Shown: piece by piece, positions 1 through 5,414 of the stretch
Numbering within the stretch: position 1 is the stretch's first letter
Layout: every line of letters begins with the position of its first letter
From: Nitrososphaerota archaeon
GTDB taxonomy: Archaea > Thermoproteota > Bathyarchaeia > Bathyarchaeales > Bathycorpusculaceae
Assembly (NCBI GenBank): GCA_031283385.1
Contig: JAITBW010000121.1
Span: 1 to 5,495 of the forward strand
DNA length: 5,495 nt
Direction: 5' to 3'
Notes under the pieces: generated by a model
Databases searched by the model: none
Seen by the model: the letters and a program-made list of their open reading frames with translations, nothing else
What the model was told of the DNA's origin: nothing
Made by a program: the position numbers and the translations under genes

Positions 1-77
1 GATTTAGCGGCTCGCTCAAAGAACATGCCCCGTACTTTATCGTGATTTTCAACATTTTGCGACCTTGTGAAAATCAT
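1..77 (-). CDS. Start of an unidentified protein, truncated by the window edge
   Basis: An open frame begins with ATG at 77-75 and runs off the window without a stop, giving 25 codons (MIFTRSQNVENHD, then KVRGMFFERAAK). The peptide is rich in charged residues and codon first positions favour purines, as expected for a soluble protein. The frame is closed by TGA a few codons upstream, so ATG is the first usable start. A TATA-like ATATAG lies about 20 bases upstream, which would suit a leaderless or very short-leader transcript. A competing frame starts at the ATG at 59-57 (MLKITIKYG...) and has an AAGGT sequence at good ribosome-binding distance, so the frame is not certain. The helical, charged start could fit many families. 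I do not recognise it. Confidence 0.4.
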   Translation of the reverse strand, partial: MIFTRSQNVENHDKVRGMFFERAAK

Positions 78-124
78 TACACTAACATATCTCTCTATAT
101 GTGAAGACTCTCAAATTTTGAAAT

Positions 125-137
125 GTATAAAAAGAAG
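125..137 (-). terminator. Oligo-T terminator after the MscS-like gene
   Basis: On the minus strand the sequence CTTCTTTTTATAC lies 15 bases past the TAA of the channel gene. A T-run just after a stop codon is the usual form of intrinsic termination in archaea. No clear stem-loop accompanies it, so the call is tentative. Confidence 0.3.
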
Positions 138-151
138 TAAGAATAAGGCAA

Positions 152-1258
152 TTACCGTCTTAGAAGTGTTATATTTTTCAGGTATGCCATTTCTATGCCT
201 TCTCGTTCAAAAGCTTCCCGTATAGCTAAATTGATTCGTTCTTGCACTTCAAGATAACTACCGTAATCAGGTACATTAACGAAGTAACTGATGAAGAATC
301 TTAGACTGTACTCACCAAATTCGTTAAAGTTTACAAATTGAGGCGAAGCACCTTTAACATTTTTTATTACATCAATTATTATTGATGGAATTTTTTTAAG
401 TGTCTCAGTTGGGGTATCATAACTTACGCCTATATTGAAAACTATACGCCTTTTCTTCAGTTTTCTAAAGTTTCTAACGTATGACGAAGTGAGTTCTTTA
501 TTTGAAACTACTAATTCTTCTCCCTGTAAAAGTTGAAGCCTTGTGGTTAATATGCCAATGTTTTTGACTGTTCCACTATGTTCACCTACAACAATAAAAT
601 CGTCTATTTCAAATGGTCGATCAATGTAAATGGTAAATGCGCTAAATAAGTCACTTAAAGTGCTGTTAAGAGCAAAACCTACGACAACAGCACCGATACC
701 CAGACTTGCAATTGTGGTTTCCCAAGTTCCTGTAAATTCAAGTAGATTGAGAAGTAATATAATGGCAATAACGAAAACAGCTGCTGTTACAACTTTTTTT
801 AATAAAAATGTTGAATGTTTTGTGTTTTTCTGATTTTTATTGGCTGTTCGATTGGTAATGCCATCAATGAAAATATTTATGATTTTTGAAACTGCGTATG
901 CTATCAGGAGAATTTGTGTAATTAAAAACACACTATCCAATACATTACTGTATTGCTCAAGAAATGAAAGCGGTGATAACGAAAAACGAATAACTAAAAT
1001 GCCAATTAATGTTGCTACAATTACCTTCACGATTTCTGCTATTTCATCATCTAATGTTGTTGTGGTCTTTTTGACCCATATAGTAATACATCGACTAACG
1101 ACAATGTATAAAACCCAACCAACAAGACTAATCACACTAAATAGTAAAACTGAAACCAAAATTTCTGAACTTGTAGCACCGATGTTTAACGTCCGTTGGA
1201 AAATGTCGCACAAGTTAGCAACAATACCCGTATTAGTAGCAACTTCGTTTTGGCTCAT
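152..1258 (-). CDS. MscS-family small-conductance mechanosensitive channel
   Basis: This is a membrane channel that opens under membrane tension and releases solutes during hypo-osmotic shock. The 368-residue protein has about five hydrophobic segments, near residues 32-56, 75-92, 105-131, 152-173 and 181-207. The last is the pore-lining helix, rich in Gly, Ala and Val (SLGIGAVVVGFALNSTLSD), and it runs into the MscS signature YIDRPFEIDD at 211-220. The beta domain follows, with HSGTVKNIG at 227-235 and VVSNKEL at 250-256, then the alpha/beta cytoplasmic domain up to residue 368. E. coli MscS has three membrane helices, so this is a longer variant with extra N-terminal helices, common in the family. 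The ATG start is preceded by AAGGAT ten bases upstream. The gene probably has its own promoter, since a terminator-like hairpin follows the upstream mtdB gene. The family is clear, but ion selectivity or another gating role cannot be read from sequence. Confidence 0.93.
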   Translation of the reverse strand: MSQNEVATNTGIVANLCDIFQRTLNIGATSSEILVSVLLFSVISLVGWVLYIVVSRCITIWVKKTTTTLDDEIAEIVKVIVATLIGILVIRFSLSPLSFLEQYSNVLDSVFLITQILLIAYAVSKIINIFIDGITNRTANKNQKNTKHSTFLLKKVVTAAVFVIAIILLLNLLEFTGTWETTIASLGIGAVVVGFALNSTLSDLFSAFTIYIDRPFEIDDFIVVGEHSGTVKNIGILTTRLQLLQGEELVVSNKELTSSYVRNFRKLKKRRIVFNIGVSYDTPTETLKKIPSIIIDVIKNVKGASPQFVNFNEFGEYSLRFFISYFVNVPDYGSYLEVQERINLAIREAFEREGIEMAYLKNITLLRR

Positions 1259-1267
1259 TTAACTTAA

Positions 1268-1302
1268 AATCCTTATTTAATATCTCTTGGCTTGCAAGGA
1301 TT
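1268..1302 (-). promoter_or_regulatory. Inverted repeat that could hide the MscS-like gene's ribosome-binding site
   Basis: On the mRNA strand AATCCTT (1302-1296) is exactly complementary to AAGGATT (1274-1268), with a 21-base spacer. The second arm contains the only Shine-Dalgarno-like sequence (AAGGAT) before the ATG at 1258. If the stem forms, the ribosome-binding site would be paired. The stem is only 7 bp with two G-C pairs, so it would be weak at high temperature. Confidence 0.35.
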
Positions 1303-1308
1303 AAGAGT

Positions 1309-1320
1309 GCTATAAGTAAC
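1309..1320 (-). promoter_or_regulatory. Possible TATA element for the MscS-like gene
   Basis: The minus strand reads GTTACTTATAGC, with a TATA-like core about 55 bases before the ATG. Transcription starting about 25 bases downstream would give a leader of roughly 30 bases that includes the ribosome-binding site. A second candidate, GTTTATTTATG, lies just upstream at 1325-1335 and overlaps the perfect palindrome AAACATGTTT (1331-1340). I cannot decide between them. Confidence 0.3.
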
Positions 1321-1350
1321 TCACATAAATAAACATGTTTTCTTAATTAA

Positions 1351-1385
1351 ATGAAAAAGGTTGAAAAGCTGCTTATTTTGCAGCT
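1351..1385 (-). terminator. Hairpin plus T-tract terminator of the mtdB-like gene
   Basis: On the minus strand AGCTGC (1385-1380 side) pairs perfectly with GCAGCT (1372-1367), and the stop codon TAA sits in the 7-base loop. The stem is followed at once by TTTCAACCTTTTTC. A stem-loop with a downstream T-tract resembles a bacterial-type intrinsic terminator, and the T-runs alone could serve in archaea. It separates mtdB from the channel gene. Confidence 0.45.
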
Positions 1386-2305
1386 GCTTTTGCAAGTTTC
1401 TTTAGAATTGCATCTTTAGCTATAGTATAAGCAATAGAGTAGTCAAAGAGTCCTTGTGCTTCAGCTGTTGCACGATTAATCATTTCTGTTTCAGTTTTAA
1501 TTTTCAGTTTACCAATAGCTAAAGCACCAATACCAAAAACGCCTGATTTAAGTTCAACACCATCGTCATTGGATCCTAAGCCCTCAACACCTAAGGGTTT
1601 AATTGCATTAATATCCGCTATAATTTTGCATTTTGTTGCAACATCTATGTCTGTTTTAGATAAAAGCTGAATTCCACCTGCACCTGCTGCAAGAATAATC
1701 TCTGCATCGCGTACAGCTGTAGCTGTCTGCTCGGGCTTGCTAACTTCAACAACTTTGACGCTTTGTGTGCCAATTTCAGCATTTATTTTGTCAGCAATAA
1801 TTTGACCTTTAGCAAGACTGCGACTTGTAATTGTTACATCTGCTTTTTCTGTAGCATAAATACGGGCAGCTGTTTGACCAACTGGTCCAGTACCGGCAAG
1901 AATTGTAACTTTTTTGCCTTCGAGACTGCCTAGTCCTTTTTCCATAGCTGCGCCGAAAGTTTTTGCTACTGCAGCTGCCGCTGTAGAATAGCCGCCTCGT
2001 GGATCAACGATGATACTGTTTCCCCATGGAGCTGATTTCATGGCGTTTTGTGTTGCAGCGACAACTTTTTCGACTTCTTCGAAATTGCTACCGTTGATGA
2101 ATATTTTAGTGTGAGCAGCACCTACTGGACCACGTGGAAAGAGCAGGTCAAAGACAATTTTTGGGGCGTCTTCGCCTGTTACGTTTTCATATTTGAATAT
2201 CATAGAGTCTGGGAAGCAGTCAACGGCTACTAGTAAGTCGAATGGACTGCAATATTTATCTGTGTCGAGGAAAACGAAAACTGTTTTGTAGTTTGGTTGC
2301 GCCAT
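1373..2305 (-). CDS. mtdB: NAD(P)-dependent methylene-tetrahydromethanopterin dehydrogenase (MtdA/MtdB family)
   Basis: The enzyme interconverts methylene- and methenyl-tetrahydromethanopterin using NAD(P), a C1 step in the cytoplasm that can run oxidatively or as part of a reductive Wood-Ljungdahl methyl branch. The 310-residue length fits the family. The N-terminal pterin-binding domain (about 1-110) carries SPFDLLVAVD at 20-29, FPRGP at 56-60 and DPRGGYSTAAA at 101-111. A Rossmann fold follows, with the dinucleotide loop GTGPVGQ at 138-144. TSRS at 160-163 comes at the end of the second strand, where an Arg often favours NADP over NAD (inference). The Lys/Ala-rich end (KKLAKAAAK) is low complexity. 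Methanogens use an unrelated F420-dependent Mtd for this step, so this gene points to a non-methanogen-type pathway. It is preceded by tandem AGGT sequences and by a spacer with palindromes, and it ends in a hairpin terminator, so it is probably monocistronic or the last gene of its unit. MtdA versus MtdB cannot be separated by eye. Confidence 0.85.
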   Translation of the reverse strand: MAQPNYKTVFVFLDTDKYCSPFDLLVAVDCFPDSMIFKYENVTGEDAPKIVFDLLFPRGPVGAAHTKIFINGSNFEEVEKVVAATQNAMKSAPWGNSIIVDPRGGYSTAAAAVAKTFGAAMEKGLGSLEGKKVTILAGTGPVGQTAARIYATEKADVTITSRSLAKGQIIADKINAEIGTQSVKVVEVSKPEQTATAVRDAEIILAAGAGGIQLLSKTDIDVATKCKIIADINAIKPLGVEGLGSNDDGVELKSGVFGIGALAIGKLKIKTETEMINRATAEAQGLFDYSIAYTIAKDAILKKLAKAAAK

Positions 2306-2312
2306 TTTTTAT

Positions 2313-2321
2313 ACCTAACCT
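2313..2321 (-). promoter_or_regulatory. Tandem ribosome-binding sequence of the mtdB-like gene
   Basis: The minus strand reads AGGTTAGGT, two overlapping-phase copies of the AGGT core of the archaeal Shine-Dalgarno sequence. The nearer copy ends seven bases before the ATG at 2305. This supports the chosen start. Confidence 0.5.
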
Positions 2322-2352
2322 TTTCAAATGCAGTTTAACAATTTAAGAATGC

Positions 2353-2369
2353 CTATCAGTTATAGATAG
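2353..2369. repeat. Short inverted repeat CTATC-N7-GATAG in the mtdB leader region
   Basis: CTATC and GATAG are exact inverted copies separated by seven bases. They lie about 50-65 bases before the mtdB start, near where transcription would begin from the TATA candidate at 2383-2392. A repressor operator or an RNA stem are both possible. Five-base arms also arise by chance. Confidence 0.25.
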
Positions 2370-2382
2370 AAAAAACAATTGA

Positions 2383-2398
2383 CAATATAGTTTGAAAA
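2383..2398 (-). promoter_or_regulatory. Possible BRE/TATA promoter of the mtdB-like gene
   Basis: The minus strand reads TTTTCAAACTATATTG, a purine-containing BRE-like stretch followed by a TATA-like ACTATATTG. It lies 78-93 bases before the ATG, so transcription would begin about 50 bases upstream of translation. The palindrome GTGTTAACAC directly abuts its upstream side, the usual position for an archaeal activator site. Confidence 0.35.
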
Positions 2399-2511
2399 GT
2401 GTTAACACGCGGGTATGTATTGTGTTAGTACATTTTTATTTTTCTTAGTATAGATCGACACGTTTTATGTGTTTAAACAGTATCTTTCAAGTGTTTACCG
2501 AGTGTTATTGG
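2399..2511 (+). repeat. Five GTGTT repeats near helical phase, including a perfect palindrome
   Basis: On the plus strand GTGTT begins at 2399, 2422, 2469, 2491 and 2502, giving spacings of 23, 47, 22 and 11 bases, close to 2, 4, 2 and 1 turns of DNA. The first three fit GTGTTWRNAC: GTGTTAACAC at 2399 is a perfect palindrome, GTGTTTAAAC at 2469 contains the palindrome GTTTAAAC, and GTGTTAGTAC is a partial one. The array fills the spacer between the paired regulator-like genes and mtdB and ends at the possible mtdB promoter. Phased short repeats are typical operators for ribbon-helix-helix proteins, which bind cooperatively on one face of DNA. Its role as an operator is inference. Confidence 0.4.
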
Positions 2512-2545
2512 GATACGTGAGGATGTATTATTATAAAGAGCAGGT

Positions 2546-3133
2546 TTATTCGTCGATGAATTCTTGGACTATCATGCCTTTTAAGAGGTCGCATTTTTGG
2601 AGTTTATATCCAAATCCTTGCAGGATGCCTTCAATAAATTTAGCAAGTAATCGTGTTGCATCGTCAGAGAGAACTGTTGAAACACAGCGTACACGTGCTG
2701 TTGCGCCGAAGCGTTTCACTTCTATCTCGTTTAAATCCCAACGGCTAGCTTCTAGAAAATCTTCTAGAGCTTTAAGAGGATCATAGAATCGCTCTTTTAA
2801 GTATTTACCATGCCATTTGCCACTCTCAAACCATACGTCTGTAACATGCTCTTTATCAGTTTTACAAGCAGTGGCGGTTAAAAAGTTTAAAACGTCTAAG
2901 GGTACAAATGCGCCGCCTAAAATTTTTTGGGCATACATTACTTCAAAAAATTGTCCGAGCTGTTTAATATCATAACCTGCAGAAGTTACTTTTACAGCTT
3001 GCATTAGAGCTTCTTCTAAAAATTTTGTAATAGTTTCTCCACGTCGTCTTGCCGCTTTAGTAATCTCTTCTACAAGGTCATAGTTAATGTAAACTAGTTT
3101 CTTTTCTTTACGCTGTGCCAGTTTCTTTACCAT
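2546..3133 (-). CDS. Second of two paralogous RHH-like proteins with a shared C-terminal domain
   Basis: I do not recognise a named family. The 195-residue protein starts with a basic tail (1-12), then a ribbon-helix-helix-like segment at 12-48: a short strand KLVYINYD, a helix VEEITKAARRRG and a second helix TKFLEEALMQAV. Residues 59-195 form a domain shared with the upstream protein, including WFESG at 101-105, RWDLNE at 131-136, KFIEGILQGFGYK at 165-177 and a terminal strand GMIVQEF. The order (small-residue helix, beta segment, helix ending in GFGY, final strand after a Gly) recalls the V4R/XylR-N ligand-binding fold, but the zinc-type cysteines of V4R are absent. Its ATG overlaps the end of the upstream gene by 26 bp, with a TGA two codons upstream in frame and no well-spaced Shine-Dalgarno sequence, which points to translational coupling. 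A DNA-binding sensor working with its neighbour is inference. Confidence 0.8.
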   Translation of the reverse strand: MVKKLAQRKEKKLVYINYDLVEEITKAARRRGETITKFLEEALMQAVKVTSAGYDIKQLGQFFEVMYAQKILGGAFVPLDVLNFLTATACKTDKEHVTDVWFESGKWHGKYLKERFYDPLKALEDFLEASRWDLNEIEVKRFGATARVRCVSTVLSDDATRLLAKFIEGILQGFGYKLQKCDLLKGMIVQEFIDE

Positions 3134-3734
3134 CCTTCACTGCATTTAAACGTATTATACCACGAGAAACCTCTTGACTTATAGACTTATACCCAAATGT
3201 TTCCATAGCACCAGATAAGAAGGAAGCGAAAAGATAAGTGTAACCCTCTGTAAACCGTGGACTTGTCACACTTATAGACACATTCTTACCTACTAATTCA
3301 AATTTCATCTCAGGGGCATTCCAAGTAAAAGCTGATAAATCATTTTTAAACTGATCAAATGAAAAAGACTGCGCATTATTAGTAGTATAGCGCATTGCAA
3401 ACCAAACACCTGATTCAAACCAATTCTTAAGAGATGCACGTTTATCCTTAGCATAAGCAACATCAGCTAAGTCATACCATAGACGTTCTAAACCTAAGAC
3501 AAAACCAGAAATTTTGGCAGTTTCAAAAACTTTACGTTCCTCAATAACATGTTTCAAGCTAAAATTCAACTCATCAGAATCTATAGCCAATTGAAAAAGC
3601 TCGTTAATTAACTCAAACTGACTACAGCCTTGCTCTTTCGCAATCTCAACTATTCGGTTTAGCAAATCCTCCCTTGCCACGAAAGTTTTCCGACGAATAT
3701 TCGATTTCTTCAATACACTATCAACCGTAATCAA
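3108..3734 (-). CDS. First of two paralogous RHH-like proteins with a shared C-terminal domain
   Basis: This is an unrecognised family and a paralogue of the gene it overlaps. The 208-residue product has a ribbon-helix-helix-like region at about 14-52 (strand RKTFVARE, helix LLNRIVEIAKEQG, helix FELINELFQLAI) and a C-terminal domain matching the partner: WFESG at 105-109, FTWNAPEMKFE at 136-146, SFLSGAMETFGYK at 171-183 and RGIIRLNAV at 191-199. The basic residues that would contact DNA are fewer than in the partner, so the two may have diverged in role or form a heterodimer (inference). The start is uncertain: TTG at 3734 gives 208 residues, but TATA-like elements lie so close upstream that TTG at 3713 (201 residues, MKKSNIRRK) is also possible. 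Neither has a clear ribosome-binding site, which suits a leaderless message. The coding strand is T-rich, whereas that of the partner is A-rich over much of its length. Confidence 0.75.
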   Translation of the reverse strand: MITVDSVLKKSNIRRKTFVAREDLLNRIVEIAKEQGCSQFELINELFQLAIDSDELNFSLKHVIEERKVFETAKISGFVLGLERLWYDLADVAYAKDKRASLKNWFESGVWFAMRYTTNNAQSFSFDQFKNDLSAFTWNAPEMKFELVGKNVSISVTSPRFTEGYTYLFASFLSGAMETFGYKSISQEVSRGIIRLNAVKDGKETGTA

Positions 3735-3744
3735 ATATACTAAC

Positions 3745-3768
3745 TATATACACAGCACATTATAGATG
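3745..3768 (-). promoter_or_regulatory. Possible TATA elements for the paralogous gene pair
   Basis: The minus strand carries CATCTATAAT (3768-3759) and TATATAG (3750-3744). The first would place transcription start near the TTG at 3734, the second near 3720, ahead of the alternative TTG at 3713. Either implies a very short or absent leader. The AT-rich context makes chance matches likely. Confidence 0.3.
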
Positions 3769-3829
3769 CCATTAAAAGATAATACTGTAAAATGTCACAT
3801 AATAAGTTTATCATGAAATAACCTGTACC

Positions 3830-3898
3830 AAAAAATAGACAAAAAAAGCAGACACAAAACATCCAGCACAATTGATGGAATATGAGCAATAAAAAAAA
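3830..3898 (-). terminator. Three oligo-T runs ending the serA transcript
   Basis: Read on the minus strand, T8 (3898-3891) follows the serA stop by seven bases. T7 (3847-3841) and T6 (3835-3830) come about 45-60 bases later. Serial T-runs are the normal archaeal termination signal. They isolate serA from the paralogous pair, which must then have its own promoter. Confidence 0.55.
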
Positions 3899-3905
3899 GA
3901 ATTGT

Positions 3906-5087
3906 TTAAAATTTGACGTTACAGATGCTTGGTATTGCTTTTAATTGTGTTATAATTTCTTGTGTTACTTGTTGGTGTAGAACATAGACGCTTATGGCGT
4001 GTCCAACGTTTATTTGTCGACTATAGTTTGCACGTATGTTAATGTTGTTTTCCGCTAGAACTTTGTCAATGTTTGCAAATACGCCTGGAATATCTTTGTG
4101 GTGTATGAAGAGAGTGAAAACTGGTTTTTCTTCTACTTCTATATTTTCGCTTGCATTAACAGCGTTAACAAAGTCTCCACATAGAAGGTAACTGGAGAGA
4201 ACACGTGCTATTTCAGTTGAAGTTTCAACTTGAGCTTCAACAGTTGACGCGCCAAGGTGGCTGCTTAAGACGACGTTGTCGAGTTCTTTTAGTTTATCGT
4301 TGAAAGGGTCGCCTTCGATTTTTGGTTCATCCTTATATACGTCTGTTGCGTATCCGCCTATTTTTTTCTCTTTGAGAGCAGTGTATAGGGCAGTTTGGTC
4401 AATATTGTTGCCTCTTGATGTGTTTATAATAAAAGTAGTTGATTTCATTTGAGATAGCTCTTTTTCGCCTATGATGATGTCTTTGCCGCCTGTGTGGACG
4501 CTTATGTAATCGGATTTTTGGATGAGTTCTTCCTTGCTTACATATTTAATGCCGCTTTCTTGATTAGGGTAAAGGTCATAGCCTAAAATGTCCATGTCAA
4601 AACCGCGTTTGGCAATGTTTGCAAGTTTTTGACCAATTCTTCCGCAGCCTATTATGCCTAAAGTTTTATAGGCTAACTCTTTGCCTTCAAACCGTTTCTT
4701 TAACCATATGCCATTTTTGAGTGAGTTGTGAGCTTGAGGAGTATTACGGGAAATGCTCAGCATTAAATCAATAGCCAACTCTGCAACGGCATTAGTACTT
4801 CCATACGGCGCGATTTTTACCACAATACCGTGTTCAGATGCAGCAGCAGCATCTATGTTATCATAGCCAACACCAGCGCGTCCAATAATTTTGAGTTTGC
4901 CTTTTGCACCTGCTTCAATAATTTCACGGGTAACTTTTGTGGCACTTCTAACAACTAGAGCGTCAAACTGGTCTATTTCAGACAATAAACCTGCGGTATC
5001 ACGCTTTTTTGTATCTACTTCTATACCTGCATCCTGAAAAACTTTTAGACCCTGTTGTTCTAAACCATCATTTAAGAGTACTTTCAC
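3906..5087 (-). CDS. serA: D-3-phosphoglycerate dehydrogenase, short ACT-domain form
   Basis: SerA oxidises 3-phosphoglycerate to 3-phosphohydroxypyruvate with NAD, the first step of serine synthesis in the cytoplasm. From the GTG at 5087 the protein has 393 residues. It shows RAGVGYDNID near 70-79, the Rossmann loop GCGRIG at 147-152 with the NAD-type acidic residue D171, and the catalytic set R225 (NTSRG), E254 (DEP) and H277 (SSHLGAST). An ACT domain fills about 331-393. Aligned by eye with E. coli SerA, the serine-binding residues H344, N346 and N364 correspond to H340, D342 and N360, so feedback inhibition by serine is plausible but altered. It lacks the extra ASB domain of many archaeal SerA proteins of about 525 residues and resembles the E. 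coli-like short type. The longer frame from ATG at 5117 would place the strong AAGGAG (5097-5102) inside the gene, so GTG is preferred. D-2-hydroxyacid dehydrogenases with other substrates exist, but the ACT domain favours SerA. Confidence 0.9.
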   Translation of the reverse strand: MKVLLNDGLEQQGLKVFQDAGIEVDTKKRDTAGLLSEIDQFDALVVRSATKVTREIIEAGAKGKLKIIGRAGVGYDNIDAAAASEHGIVVKIAPYGSTNAVAELAIDLMLSISRNTPQAHNSLKNGIWLKKRFEGKELAYKTLGIIGCGRIGQKLANIAKRGFDMDILGYDLYPNQESGIKYVSKEELIQKSDYISVHTGGKDIIIGEKELSQMKSTTFIINTSRGNNIDQTALYTALKEKKIGGYATDVYKDEPKIEGDPFNDKLKELDNVVLSSHLGASTVEAQVETSTEIARVLSSYLLCGDFVNAVNASENIEVEEKPVFTLFIHHKDIPGVFANIDKVLAENNINIRANYSRQINVGHAISVYVLHQQVTQEIITQLKAIPSICNVKF

Positions 5088-5096
5088 TACAAGAGA

Positions 5097-5102
5097 CTCC
5101 TT
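5097..5102 (-). promoter_or_regulatory. Shine-Dalgarno sequence that fixes the serA start at GTG 5087
   Basis: The minus strand reads AAGGAG, followed by nine bases and then GTG. This is the strongest ribosome-binding site in the window. An in-frame ATG at 5117 lies upstream of it, would add ten residues (MLLTLKESLV), and leaves the conserved MKVLL-type family start internal. Confidence 0.65.
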
Positions 5103-5165
5103 AAGAGTTAATAACATTTGATTGTAACGTTAACTAATAAACTCTCCCAAACAAGAAAACAAAAC

Positions 5166-5402
5166 TTATGACTTCTGCACAGCCTTCGGTTGACTAACAC
5201 GAGTAGAGACAATATTAAAAGTGTTAACCTGCCCACAATAAGGACACTTAAGACGCCGCCTATTACCATATCGCAAAGAAGTCAATGTTGCACCAGGAAC
5301 CCAATGAAAATTAAATCCCCGCCGACAATTAGGGCAAACAAGCTTTGAAACATAATGTGGACCATATCTAGGTAATAAAAGAACAAAGCGCCTTCGGCGC
5401 AA
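5166..5402 (-). CDS. Small zinc-ribbon protein of unknown function
   Basis: The 78-residue basic protein has a four-cysteine zinc ribbon: CPNC at 23-26 and CPYCG at 53-57, separated by 26 residues. Before it come an Arg-run (RRRR at 2-5), a short hydrophobic strand (FVLLL) and PRYGPHYVSK. A Ser/Lys-rich tail ends the protein. Zinc binding is well supported, while nucleic-acid or protein binding is only typical of such small basic ribbons. No ATG or GTG lies between the upstream in-frame TAG (5417-5415) and the ribbon, so TTG at 5402 is the best start; ATT at 5408 would be the only other choice. It follows the upstream gene by 12 bases and probably shares its transcript. A T-rich stretch (GTTTTGTTTTC) follows its stop, 78 bases before serA. 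Confidence 0.7.
   Translation of the reverse strand: MRRRRFVLLLPRYGPHYVSKLVCPNCRRGFNFHWVPGATLTSLRYGNRRRLKCPYCGQVNTFNIVSTRVSQPKAVQKS
5388..5400 (-). repeat. GC-rich hairpin at the start of the zinc-ribbon gene
   Basis: GCGCC and GGCGC are perfect inverted copies around a three-base loop, covering codons 2-5 (the Arg-run) and touching the TTG start. In this AT-rich sequence such a stem stands out. It could slow initiation on a weak start codon or simply reflect the Arg codons CGC, CGA, AGG and CGC. Confidence 0.4.
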
Positions 5403-5414
5403 ATTAATTAGACC

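Noticed and set aside
630..833. A 67-codon open frame on the plus strand
   Set aside because: It is antisense to the pore region of the channel gene and has no independent support.
840..1262. A 140-codon open frame on the plus strand
   Set aside because: It lies wholly antisense to the clear MscS-family gene and its product shows no domain, so it is a shadow frame.
2048..2233. A 61-codon open frame on the plus strand
   Set aside because: It is antisense to the conserved N-terminal domain of the mtdB-like gene.
2469..2786. A 105-codon open frame on the plus strand
   Set aside because: Most of it is antisense to the second paralogue, and the rest crosses the repeat-bearing spacer. No ribosome-binding site or recognisable motif was seen.
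2306..3905. A toxin-antitoxin reading of the overlapping pair, prompted by the RHH-like N-termini
   Set aside because: The two proteins are paralogues of nearly equal size with the same long C-terminal domain, and neither resembles a small toxin.
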